A stretch of DNA of 14,241 nucleotides from JANOAR01 sp031411235. GTDB lineage: Bacteria; Verrucomicrobiota; Verrucomicrobiia; Verrucomicrobiales; Verrucomicrobiaceae. The stretch is from positions 1-14,241 of the forward strand of contig JANOAR010000243.1 of assembly GCA_031411235.1 (NCBI GenBank). Direction: 5' to 3'. A program made the translations under genes and the position numbers. Within the stretch, counting starts at the first letter, position 1, and each line of letters begins with the position of its first letter. This document shows, piece by piece, positions 7,233-14,013 of this stretch. Below the pieces are notes generated by a model. The model saw only the letters and a list, made by a program, of their open reading frames with translations. It had not been told where the DNA came from and searched no databases.

Positions 7233-7754
7233 CTAAGTCGCGCTTCGCTCGGGATCGTCCACAGGGTCAATATCGGCATGATCGGCATGATCTATCTCGC
7301 GCACGCGCTTGCGATCGCGCTCGGACTCGACGGCGGCGCGGAGTTTTTCTCGGGCATCGAAGGCACCGTGTACGGCGCGGATATGGACGAGGGGCATGGT
7401 GGCGTCGGAGCTGATGATGGTGACGTTGCCGAGGCCGAACAGACGCAGCAGGAGGGGCTGCTCCAGGGTGCTGTCCTTGACACGGTAGAGTTCCAGTTCG
7501 TCGAGATGGCGGGAGAAGACGCCGCTGCTCTTGCGCAGGCGCTGAGTGGTCAGCTCATAGACGGTGCTGCGGGTGAGCAGGTAACGGGTGACGATGCCGA
7601 TGAAGGGGATGGCGAGGGCGGCGTAGATGAGGGGATTGAACAGCAGGATGCCCGCCGCGATAATGCCGCCCGTGACGAGTAGCCAGAAAAGGTAAATCCA
7701 AAAATGGACAAGCTGCGAGGTGCTGCCTTTCCAAAGGGTGGTCTCTTGGTTCAT
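7233..7754 (-). CDS. Membrane protein with bacterial PH domain (bPH2, formerly DUF304)
   Basis: 173 residues. A short N-terminus (ETTLWKGSTSQLVHFW) leads into two membrane segments at about 17-39 and 42-61 (LFWLLVTGGIIAAGILLF; IYAALAIPFIGIVTRYLL). A bPH2 domain follows: STVYELTTQRLRKSSGVFSR, HLDELELYRVKDSTLEQPLL, RLFGLGNVTIISSD. This is the layout of small YdbS/YdbT-type proteins of unknown biochemical role in the envelope. The last 25 residues are charged and probably not part of the fold; DHADHAD there is encoded by a 9-base tandem repeat (CGGCATGAT twice, 7273-7290). It is the last gene of the minus-strand run behind the SRPBCC gene (36-base gap). Its ATG lies within a 7-bp-period repeat and has a pyrimidine-rich leader, with no Shine-Dalgarno. 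Confidence 0.85.
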   Translation of the reverse strand: MNQETTLWKGSTSQLVHFWIYLFWLLVTGGIIAAGILLFNPLIYAALAIPFIGIVTRYLLTRSTVYELTTQRLRKSSGVFSRHLDELELYRVKDSTLEQPLLLRLFGLGNVTIISSDATMPLVHIRAVHGAFDAREKLRAAVESERDRKRVREIDHADHADIDPVDDPERSAT

Positions 7755-7777
7755 AGTTGATAGGAGAGGGTTGATAA
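7750..7777. repeat. Heptanucleotide repeat in the SRPBCC-PH intergenic gap
   Basis: Units of 7 bases in register: TTCATAG (7750), TTGATAG (7757), a degenerate GAGAGGG (7764) and TTGATAA (7771). The first unit contains the PH gene start codon (CAT at 7752-7754 on the plus strand). The units resemble TTGATGG in the DUF1553 gene, with the degenerate unit again purine-rich and flanked by TTGAT units 14 bases apart. Confidence 0.5.
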
Positions 7778-7790
7778 GGGGGAAGGGGAA

Positions 7791-8399
7791 TTAGGGATTG
7801 GGGACGGGAGCAGGAGCAGGAACTGCAACGGGGGCAGGTACTGCCACAGGCGTTGGTGCTGGAGCGGCAGGTGCGGCTTCGGCCAAGGTTTTCAGCGTTG
7901 CGAGGCCTTGGTTGAACTGGTCACCGCACATTTTATCGCAGTCCATGACGAGGCCCATGGCTTTGAAAATGAGGTTCTTTTTGCCCGTCATGCTCCAGGT
8001 GACGACGGTTTTGTCGCCTTCAGCTTTGTAGGCGATGTCGGCGATGTTGTTGCCTTCAAAGGGTTTCTTGAACTCGAGCTTGTAGCGCACCAGCTCGCCG
8101 GGCTTGCTCTCGGTGATGGTCATGGTGCCTTCGCCGACTTCGTTGTTGCCTGCCCAACTGAAGGCTGCGCCGACGCCTGCGGCAGGGCCAGTGTAGGTTG
8201 CCTTGGCGGCGGGATCGAGCTTGGCCCAGGGCGACCAGTCTTGCCATTTGTGCAGATCATTGGCGTAATCAAACAAGGTGGCAGGGGATGCGGCGATGGT
8301 GGCACTGCGGGTGACGGTGAAGTCATCGGGCTGCATGGCGGCGACACCGAGGAAGATGGCGATAATGGCGACGAGTGTGAGGAGAATTTTCTTGATCAT
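7791..8399 (-). CDS. Membrane-anchored SRPBCC (START-like / polyketide-cyclase fold) protein
   Basis: 202 residues. A single N-terminal hydrophobic helix (residues 3-21, KILLTLVAIIAIFLGVAAM) probably anchors it or serves as an uncleaved signal. Residues about 25-172 are an SRPBCC domain: FTVTRSATIAASPATLFDYANDLHKWQDWSPWAKLDP, the GEGTMTITESKPGELVRYKLEF strand pair, VTWSMTGKKNL and the final helix CGDQFNQGLATLKTLAE. Such domains bind hydrophobic ligands in a deep cavity; the ligand is unknown. Residues 173-202 form an Ala/Pro/Val tail with VAVPAP twice, a likely extended spacer or wall-reaching segment. The gene lies 48 bases after the DoxX-like gene and 36 before the PH gene, on the same strand. 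No Shine-Dalgarno is visible. Confidence 0.85.
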   Translation of the reverse strand: MIKKILLTLVAIIAIFLGVAAMQPDDFTVTRSATIAASPATLFDYANDLHKWQDWSPWAKLDPAAKATYTGPAAGVGAAFSWAGNNEVGEGTMTITESKPGELVRYKLEFKKPFEGNNIADIAYKAEGDKTVVTWSMTGKKNLIFKAMGLVMDCDKMCGDQFNQGLATLKTLAEAAPAAPAPTPVAVPAPVAVPAPAPVPNP

Positions 8400-8447
8400 A
8401 ATAAGCGGGAGTTGGGCGAAGATTAGTGGATGAGGTTGATACGGGGT

Positions 8448-8834
8448 TTAACGGAGCAGGCCGAGGAAGGCTTTGCGCTCTGTCCAAAGAAGGAAGCCTG
8501 CGAGAGCACTGATGAGGATGTTCATGGGGTCGATAAGCATGGCACCTTTGCCGATGAATGCGTGGAAGGCGAGGATGTTGATGATGATGGGGCCGAGCAC
8601 GAGTAGGCCCCAGTTCCGTGTGCGGGGGATGGCGACGAGCAGGCCGCCGATGACTTCGAGCACTTTTACAAAGGTGAGGTAGCCCGTGGGAACAAAGGCA
8701 CCCATGAAGAGCGCTATGGGCGAGCCTGCGGGTGGGTCGGGTTGCTTGGGGACGAGGCCCAGGAGGAACATGAGTCCGAAGAGAGCGAAGAGGAGGCCGA
8801 GAAGGCCACCGGCGATGGTGGGTGCGTGTTTCAT
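8448..8834 (-). CDS. DoxX-like small integral membrane protein
   Basis: 128 residues with four predicted membrane helices: about 7-28 (AGGLLGLLFALFGLMFLLGL), 42-70 (FMGAFVPTGYLTFVKVLEVIGG and on), 75-95 (WGLLVLGPIIINILAFHAFI) and 103-118 (MNILISALAGFLLWTE). The ALFGLMF opening, the YLTFVKVLEVIGGLLVAIPRTRNWGLLVLGPIIINILAFH core and the overall size fit the DoxX/DoxD-like superfamily. Known relatives are varied (quinone-linked oxidoreductase subunits, SurF1-like partners, transporters), so no function can be assigned. It is second in the run that starts with the ECF sigma factor, after a 75-base gap containing a hairpin next to its ATG. Confidence 0.8.
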   Translation of the reverse strand: MKHAPTIAGGLLGLLFALFGLMFLLGLVPKQPDPPAGSPIALFMGAFVPTGYLTFVKVLEVIGGLLVAIPRTRNWGLLVLGPIIINILAFHAFIGKGAMLIDPMNILISALAGFLLWTERKAFLGLLR

Positions 8835-8855
8835 GGGTGGATTAAAAATCTACCC
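8835..8855 (-). promoter_or_regulatory. Hairpin directly upstream of the DoxX-like gene start
   Basis: GGGTGGATT at 8835-8843 and AATCTACCC at 8847-8855 form a 9-bp inverted repeat with one mismatch and a 3-base spacer, touching the ATG (8832-8834) of the minus-strand gene. Beyond it, minus-strand TAGACA is a near -35 box, but only a weak -10 follows. The hairpin could be an operator or hinder ribosome access. Confidence 0.4.
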
Positions 8856-8909
8856 AGCGGATATGCCACCAATGAAGGGTGTTTGTCTAGCCCTTTGCAG
8901 CCAACGAAA

Positions 8910-9506
8910 TTATTGCCTAGCCTTCACCATTGTCTCCAGGCGACTGACGCCACGGCGGATGCGGGCCTTGATGGTGCCGAGGGGCTCGTGGAGTTCGTCA
9001 GCGACTTCGGCTTGGGTCATGTCGTTGAAGTAGGTCATCTCGATGGCCTCGCGCTGGTCGGGGGTGAGACTGCGTACGGCTCCCCGGACGATGGTCTGGC
9101 GTTCGCTGCTGAGGACGATGTCTGCGGTGGATTCGTCGAACTCTGGCTGCACCACTTTGTGTTCGTGCTCGAAGTCGGTGTTGAGTTTGCTACGACGCTG
9201 CTTGGAACGGATGCGGTCGATGGCACGATTCCTAGCCATCGTTGTCACCCAGGTTAAGGGTTTGCCTTTGCTGGCCTCGTAGAGATTGGCTTTCTGCCAG
9301 ATTTGCACGAGCACTTCTTGCATCACGTCTTCGCTGTCCTGGTGGTCGTTGAGGACGTTGGCGATGGTGGAGAAAACGAGGCCGCTGTAAGTGCGGTAGA
9401 ACTCCTGGAAGGCGGCGACATCTTTTTGCGCGATGCGGTAGAGCATGGCGGTGTCGCGCTTCACGATGATGTCGAGTTCTTCTTGGGTCAGCAGGGAAGG
9501 GCTCAT
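8910..9506 (-). CDS. ECF-family RNA polymerase sigma factor
   Basis: 198 residues. Region sigma-2 spans about 33-103: FQEFYRTYSGLVFSTIANVLNDHQDSEDVMQEVLVQIWQKA followed by PLTWVTTMARNRAIDRIRSKQRR, the -10 binding part. Region sigma-4 spans about 136-190: SLTPDQREAIEMTYFNDMTQAEVADELHEPLGTIKARIRRGVSRL, a helix-turn-helix for the -35 element. The sequence resembles SigK-like ECF factors. There is no zinc-containing anti-sigma gene directly after it, which such factors often have; a DoxX-like, an SRPBCC and a PH gene follow instead. Regulation may be by transcription or by an unlinked partner. The start at 9506 gives the usual N-terminal extension; the leader (CTCCTCTC before ATG) is pyrimidine-rich without a Shine-Dalgarno. 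Confidence 0.93.
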   Translation of the reverse strand: MSPSLLTQEELDIIVKRDTAMLYRIAQKDVAAFQEFYRTYSGLVFSTIANVLNDHQDSEDVMQEVLVQIWQKANLYEASKGKPLTWVTTMARNRAIDRIRSKQRRSKLNTDFEHEHKVVQPEFDESTADIVLSSERQTIVRGAVRSLTPDQREAIEMTYFNDMTQAEVADELHEPLGTIKARIRRGVSRLETMVKARQ

Positions 9507-9581
9507 GAGAGGAGAGGGGGGAGCTTCGAGTGGGGGTTTCAGGTGCTACGTGGTGGCCTGTCTTTTGGATTCACTTTTTCT

Positions 9582-9648
9582 AGTGGCGGTGTTTGGCCGA
9601 GTGACCGTCACGTTGCTAGGTGCGTATCACTGACGGCTAAACGCCACT
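9582..9648. repeat. 67-bp nested hairpin element between the toroid protein and the sigma factor genes
   Basis: Three stems nest inside each other. AGTGGC (9582-9587) pairs with GCCACT (9643-9648). GTTTGGCC (9591-9598) pairs with GGCTAAAC (9635-9642), with one G-T wobble. AGTGA (9600-9604) pairs with TCACT (9627-9631). One 3-base bulge and a short asymmetric loop interrupt the stem. The element starts five bases past the stop of the minus-strand toroid gene. On that strand it is followed by an A-run, not a T-run. It could be a dispersed palindromic repeat, a structured RNA or a 3'-end hairpin. Confidence 0.65.
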
Positions 9649-9653
9649 CGCGT

Positions 9654-10814
9654 TCATTTTTGGTAAATGGGCAGGAAGTGATGATAGACGCTGAGGCTCA
9701 GCAGGGAGAGGGCAGTGGCGTAAATGGGCCCCTGGCTTTTTTCATTGCCGTTGCGGGGGAACCACGCGCCCTCGGGCGATTGGGCCTTCAGCAGTGTGTC
9801 CTCGGTTTTGCGGCGTGCCGTGGCAGCGTAGTCGCCGCCGCGCTGGTACATGCCCTGGGCGTAGTAGTAGTTGCCATAGAAGAACCAGGGCTCGTTGATC
9901 TCGGGCGGGCTCTTCATGAGGAAGTTGGAGCTGCCGATGACTTCAGCCGCCTCATACTGGCCGCAGACTTGCAGGCTTAGCAAACCCGCTGCCGTGGTGC
10001 TGAAAGTCTGCCGTCCGCCGTAGGGTTCGTAGCTGAAGGCGGCAGCCATATCCTTCGGCCTGCCGCTGGCGTCGCGCTCGCTGCGGTAGCTGCGCTTGAT
10101 GTAGGCGACGGCGTTGGCGATGGCTTCGGCAGGAACGTCAATGCCAGTGCTCTTGCCTGCGCGCAGGGACATGAGTTGCCAGACGGTGACGCTCATGTCG
10201 GAGTCGCTGGAGCTAGGCTCGTAGCGCCAGCCGCCCTTATTGCTGTCGCTCTTGGGCGTGGCTTGGGATTTGAGGATCATCTTGATCGCGCCTTCGCAGA
10301 TGGGCCGCATTTTTTTATCCAACTCCTCGTCTTGGCTCATGCCGAGCATTTCGACGAACATCAGCGTCATAATGCCGTGGCCATACATGCGCGAGCGGTC
10401 GCTGCGTCCCAGGTAGCCCGTTTCATCGGGCTCGATGTAGTCGATCATGAACTTCAGCGCCCGCGCCACAGCCTTACCTTCTGACGTGGGATCGCTGGGC
10501 AAGTGGCCGATGCTGGCGAGGCCCATGATGGCGAGCGAAGTCATTGCGCCCGAATGGGCAGGCACGTCGCCGCGCTTGGGCTTGGGGGCATTTTTTTGTT
10601 CGCTAAAAAAGCCATCAGGCTGCTGTTGGCTGAGCAGGTATTTCACCGCACGATCAATGGAGGCACTGACCTGCGGCGGGATGGGCTGAGGCTTCTCGGC
10701 ATGGGCGGGGAGCAGACCCAGTGTGAGGGCGAAGAGGCAGGTATGAAGAGGGCTCACACCGTGGCGCAATGCTGCAAAGGGGCGGGGCGTAAAAAGTGCT
10801 GAAGGCATGGGCAT
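9654..10814 (-). CDS. Exported prenyltransferase/squalene-oxidase-repeat (alpha/alpha toroid) protein
   Basis: 386 residues. A signal peptide is likely up to residue 39 (HTCLFALTLGLLPAHA, then EKPQ); the first 20 residues may be extra if a later start is used. The body consists of helical-hairpin repeats of the terpenoid-cyclase/prenyltransferase toroid fold: SIDRAVKYLLSQQQPDGFF (52-70), SGAMTSLAIMGLA (88-100), MYGHGIMTLMFVEMLGM (143-159), GGWRYEPSSSDSDMSVTVWQLMSLRA (194-219), SYEPYGGRQTFSTTAAGLLSLQVCG (261-285) and QGPIYATALSLLSLSVY (361-377). Export and the lack of the cyclase DxDD acid make it unlikely to be a real squalene-hopene cyclase. Exported relatives are common in planctomycetes and verrucomicrobia, often of unknown role. 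It is divergent from the Uma2 gene, with a 90-base gap. Two ATGs (10814 and 10808) are possible. Confidence 0.85.
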   Translation of the reverse strand: MPMPSALFTPRPFAALRHGVSPLHTCLFALTLGLLPAHAEKPQPIPPQVSASIDRAVKYLLSQQQPDGFFSEQKNAPKPKRGDVPAHSGAMTSLAIMGLASIGHLPSDPTSEGKAVARALKFMIDYIEPDETGYLGRSDRSRMYGHGIMTLMFVEMLGMSQDEELDKKMRPICEGAIKMILKSQATPKSDSNKGGWRYEPSSSDSDMSVTVWQLMSLRAGKSTGIDVPAEAIANAVAYIKRSYRSERDASGRPKDMAAAFSYEPYGGRQTFSTTAAGLLSLQVCGQYEAAEVIGSSNFLMKSPPEINEPWFFYGNYYYAQGMYQRGGDYAATARRKTEDTLLKAQSPEGAWFPRNGNEKSQGPIYATALSLLSLSVYHHFLPIYQK

Positions 10815-10904
10815 GGTAGGAGGGTGGCATACTTCGACGAGTGCTGCCTTGGGTTTTTATCAGCCTCGACATTTCTGGCAGAGCAGAATAGTCTCACGCT
10901 CGTT
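10815..10904. other. Divergent intergenic region, toroid protein / Uma2
   Basis: These 90 bases lie between two divergent starts and should hold promoters for both. I saw no convincing -35/-10 pair on either strand. The plus-strand frame remains open upstream to an ATG at 10824, but those extra residues (with FDECCLG) are not like Uma2 proteins, so I treat this as non-coding. Confidence 0.4.
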
Positions 10905-11630
10905 ATGCCTGCTGTCCTTGAACCCCCTCCACGAGCACCGCGCAAAGCCTTGCCCAGCGCCATCCCACCGTTGGAGAATGGCGACAGACTCAGCGCTTCA
11001 GAGTTCCTACGCCGCTACGAGGCCATGCCCGATCTGAAGAAAGCCGAACTCATTGATGGAGAAGTATATATGGCCTCACCCGTACGCGTTGATCAACATG
11101 GTATTCCTGATAGTCTTGCTCAGTTTTGGTTGTGCTTTTATGCTGTCTCCACTCCTGGAGTAACCAGCGCCACCAACTCCACGGTGCGCCTTGGCCCCTC
11201 GAATGTACCGCAGCCTGACGGCATGCTCATGCTGGCGGCCAGCCGGGGAGGCAAAAGCAAGATTGGCCCCGATGGCTACCTGCACGGCGCACCCGACCTC
11301 GCCGTAGAGATCGCTGCCAGCAGTGCCTCGCGTGATGCTGGCAAAAAGCGGCAGGTCTATCGAGACTTCGGCGTGCAGGAATACATCCTCGTCCGCAGTC
11401 TTGATGGCGAGGTGGACTGGTGGTCGTTGGAGGATGATGAATACGTCCGCATCGAACCCGATGCCCAGGGCGTGCTGCGCAGCCGTCTCCTGCCCGGTCT
11501 GTGGCTCGACCCTGTGGCGCTAGTGAACGAAGATGGCCCGCGTCTGTTAGCCGTGGCTCAGCAAGGTATCGCGAGTGCCGAGCATGTGGCCTACCTGCAA
11601 TCGGCAGAGGTTGCCCCGGCAGCTATCTAG
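10905..11630 (+). CDS. Uma2 family protein (DUF820, PD-(D/E)XK nuclease fold)
   Basis: 241 residues from the ATG at 10905. The motifs are those of the Uma2/DUF820 family: a Pro-rich start, SASEFLRRYEAMPDLKKAELIDGEVYMASP at 30-59, RLGPSNVPQPDGMLML at 95-110, the core PDLAVEIAASSASRDAGKKRQVYRDFGVQEYILV at 130-163 and SRLLPGLWLDPVAL at 193-206. Candidate catalytic residues of the restriction-endonuclease fold are D105, E135 and K147/K148. These proteins are abundant in cyanobacteria and planctomycetes in many copies; nuclease activity is predicted and rarely tested. An earlier in-frame ATG at 10824 exists, but its extra 27 residues do not look like the family. It stands alone, 81 bases before moxR on the same strand. 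No Shine-Dalgarno was seen. Confidence 0.9.
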   Translation: MPAVLEPPPRAPRKALPSAIPPLENGDRLSASEFLRRYEAMPDLKKAELIDGEVYMASPVRVDQHGIPDSLAQFWLCFYAVSTPGVTSATNSTVRLGPSNVPQPDGMLMLAASRGGKSKIGPDGYLHGAPDLAVEIAASSASRDAGKKRQVYRDFGVQEYILVRSLDGEVDWWSLEDDEYVRIEPDAQGVLRSRLLPGLWLDPVALVNEDGPRLLAVAQQGIASAEHVAYLQSAEVAPAAI

Positions 11631-11711
11631 CAGGGCATTGTCCTCACGCTTGCCGAAAGAACCTTGGGCGAGTCTCGTCTTCCTTTGCCCTCCATTTTCA
11701 AATACTCTCTC

Positions 11712-12695
11712 ATGTCCGATCAAGCCGCCGCCGAAGCCCTCGTCTCAGGATTCAATAAACTCAAAGCCGCCCTCGCACGCCGCATTGTCGGCCAGGAGGA
11801 TGTTATCGAACAGGTCTTCATCGCGATGGCTGCTGGCGGGCATAGTTTGCTGGAGGGTGTGCCGGGGCTTGCGAAGACGCTACTCGTCAAATCCTTCGCC
11901 GATGCCATGCACTTGGGTTTCCGCCGTGTGCAGTTCACGCCTGACCTGATGCCTGCCGACATCACAGGCACCGAGATCATTCAGGAAAACGCCGAGACGG
12001 GACGCAGGCAGTTTGTTTTCCAGCAGGGGCCGATCTTTACCCAGATCCTCCTCGCCGACGAAATCAACCGCACGCCACCGAAGACTCAGGCCGCGCTGCT
12101 GGAGGCGATGCAGGAGAAGAGCGTCACCATCGGCCAGCAGACGCACATTTTACCTGCGCCATTTTTCGTTTTGGCCACGCAGAATCCCATCGAGCAAGAA
12201 GGCACCTACCCACTGCCTGAGGCCCAGAAAGACCGCTTCCTCTTCCTCATCAAGCTCGGCTACCCCAGCCGTGAAAACGAGCGCGAGATCGTGTCGCGCA
12301 CCACGGGCAGCGAGGTGCAGGAGATCACACCCGTGCTCGGCGCGGCGGATTTGCAAGCCGCCCAGGCACTCGCTCGCCGCGTGCCCGTGCCGGATCACGT
12401 CAGTGACTTTGTCCTGGATCTGGTGCGCATGACGCGCCCGCATGAACCCGGTGCCAGTGAGTATGTGAAGTCGATGATCAACTGGGGCGCAGGCCCACGC
12501 GCCAGCCAGCAGCTCGTGCTAGCGGGCAAAGTGCGCGCCCTGCTGCATGGCCGTACGCACATGACGGTGGATGATGTGGAAGCCCTGGCGCTGCCCGTGC
12601 TGCGCCATCGCATCGTGCCTACTTTCCACGCGGAGGCCGAGGGCATCACGGTGGATGCGATCATCACGGAACTGGTGCGCATGGTGAAGGGGTAG
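11712..12695 (+). CDS. MoxR family AAA+ ATPase
   Basis: 327 residues from the ATG at 11712, which matches the usual family start (MSDQAAAEALVSGFNKLK, then RRIVGQEDVIEQV); an earlier ATG at 11664 would add 16 residues. It has Walker A G49-V-P-G-L-A-K-T56, Walker B ILLADEIN at 112-119 followed by RTPPKTQAALLEAMQE, sensor 1 in ATQNP at 155-159 and the GPRAS sensor-2 region at 261-265, with the C-terminal lid domain to residue 327. MoxR proteins are cytosolic chaperone-like ATPases that mature or insert metal or stress-response partners, normally encoded beside DUF58 and von Willebrand A (BatA-like) proteins. Here the next gene, 31 bases on, is a DUF3142 lipoprotein. The leader ends in CTCTC just before ATG, with no Shine-Dalgarno. 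Confidence 0.95.
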   Translation: MSDQAAAEALVSGFNKLKAALARRIVGQEDVIEQVFIAMAAGGHSLLEGVPGLAKTLLVKSFADAMHLGFRRVQFTPDLMPADITGTEIIQENAETGRRQFVFQQGPIFTQILLADEINRTPPKTQAALLEAMQEKSVTIGQQTHILPAPFFVLATQNPIEQEGTYPLPEAQKDRFLFLIKLGYPSRENEREIVSRTTGSEVQEITPVLGAADLQAAQALARRVPVPDHVSDFVLDLVRMTRPHEPGASEYVKSMINWGAGPRASQQLVLAGKVRALLHGRTHMTVDDVEALALPVLRHRIVPTFHAEAEGITVDAIITELVRMVKG

Positions 12696-12726
12696 TTTGG
12701 GCGTCAGTTGGCAAGGTCGCTTCGAT

Positions 12727-14013
12727 ATGCCTCCACTGCTCTTCCGCCTCGGCTGTCTCATCGTCTTCGTCGCACTCTGCGCGTGCCGTCCGTCTGCATC
12801 TCCTCCTGCAAAACCCTTGCCCCAGCGTGCCTACGTTTGGCAGCGAGTCTGGACGAGTGCTGTCGCTGATGCCGTGCGCGAAGGCTTGCCTCGCTTCGAT
12901 GGCCTCGTGCTTCTGGGTGCTGAGATCGTGTGGGTAGCCCCCGAAAATAAAGCCAAGGTGATCCGTGCGAACATCGCTTGGCCTGTGATTGCGCAGCAAC
13001 CAAAGCCCATCTCGCTTGCCTTGCGTATCGCTCCTTTTTCGGGGCCATTCGTTGCGGATGACGAGCGCACACGCTTCATCCTCGCCGAGGCTCGCGCCTT
13101 GCTTGAGACGGCGACGGCGCATGGTGTTGAATGCAAAGAGTTGCAGATCGACTTCGACTGTGCGCAGCGCCGTCTCGCGGGTTATTCAGTTTGGCTGCGC
13201 GCGTTGCGGGCAGGGTTGCCGACCAAGACGAGGCTGGTCATCACCTCGCTGCCTTCTTGGCTTGGCGAGGCTGAATTGCCGAAGTTGCTCGCCCTAGTGG
13301 ATGGTTATGTACTGCAAGTCCACTCGGTGCCGACGCTTGCTGAAACGGGTCGCGTGGCTCTCTGCGATGCCGCTCAGGCGCGGCGATGGGTGGCCAAAGC
13401 TATCGCGCTGGGCCGTCCCTTTGAGATCGCGCTGCCGACCTATCGCTGTCTCGCGGGCTATGATGCGCAGGAGGGGAGCAGCCTCGGGCTTGCACTCGAT
13501 GGCCCTCAGCCCGACTGGCCGCGCGGCACGCGTGTGGTGGAGTACGTCTCGGAGGCAACGCAGATCGCTGCGCTCGTGCATGAGTGGCAAAGCCAAGCCT
13601 CGCCGCTGCTGCGTGGCCTGCTGTGGTATCGACTGCCCGTGAGCACCGACGTGCGCAACTGGCGCTGGCCCACGCTATCCGCCGTGATGGCAGGCCGAGA
13701 GCCCGTAGCGAAACTTGTGCCACAAGCCAAAGGCGACGCGTTAGTGGACATCACTCTGCTAAACGAAGGCGAGACTGATGACCGCATGGCGAATATCGCC
13801 CTGGATGTGGCATGGGGCGATGCCGCGCTGCTCGCTGCCGAGGCCTTACCCGGCTGGAAGTTGGAGGCACATGAGGGCCGCGCCACGTTCACCTGCATCG
13901 CTGCAAAGGCTCCACGCCTGCCGCCGGGCTCATCCGTGGCCGTGGGCTGGCTGCGTTTTGAAAAGCCGACCACGCTGAAGCCAGCGCTGCGAGAGAGCGC
14001 ACTAGCCGAGTGA
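12727..14013 (+). CDS. DUF3142 domain lipoprotein
   Basis: 428 residues from the ATG at 12727, preferred over an upstream TTG at 12697 because it begins the signal sequence. Residues 1-20 (MPPLLFRLGCLIVFVALCAC) form a lipoprotein signal with lipobox L-C-A-C20. The mature protein begins RPSASPP and has the DUF3142 pattern: RAYVWQRVWTSAVADAV (34-50), LVLLGAEIVWV (60-70), ELQIDFDCAQRRLAGYSVWLRALR (138-161), VITSLPSWLGEAELP, DGYVLQVHS and FEIALPTYRCLAGYD. The alternating strand and helix blocks with acids at a strand end (D142, D144) suggest a TIM-barrel, perhaps glycosidase-like, but no activity is known. The last 110 residues or so look like a separate beta domain. It lies 31 bases after moxR, so co-transcription is likely. 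AAGG about 12 bases before the ATG is a weak ribosome site. Confidence 0.82.
   Translation: MPPLLFRLGCLIVFVALCACRPSASPPAKPLPQRAYVWQRVWTSAVADAVREGLPRFDGLVLLGAEIVWVAPENKAKVIRANIAWPVIAQQPKPISLALRIAPFSGPFVADDERTRFILAEARALLETATAHGVECKELQIDFDCAQRRLAGYSVWLRALRAGLPTKTRLVITSLPSWLGEAELPKLLALVDGYVLQVHSVPTLAETGRVALCDAAQARRWVAKAIALGRPFEIALPTYRCLAGYDAQEGSSLGLALDGPQPDWPRGTRVVEYVSEATQIAALVHEWQSQASPLLRGLLWYRLPVSTDVRNWRWPTLSAVMAGREPVAKLVPQAKGDALVDITLLNEGETDDRMANIALDVAWGDAALLAAEALPGWKLEAHEGRATFTCIAAKAPRLPPGSSVAVGWLRFEKPTTLKPALRESALAE

Noticed and set aside
10824..10904. Extended N-terminus for the Uma2 protein
   Set aside because: The added 27 residues (with FDECC) do not resemble Uma2 proteins and would use up the intergenic region; the ATG at 10905 fits better.
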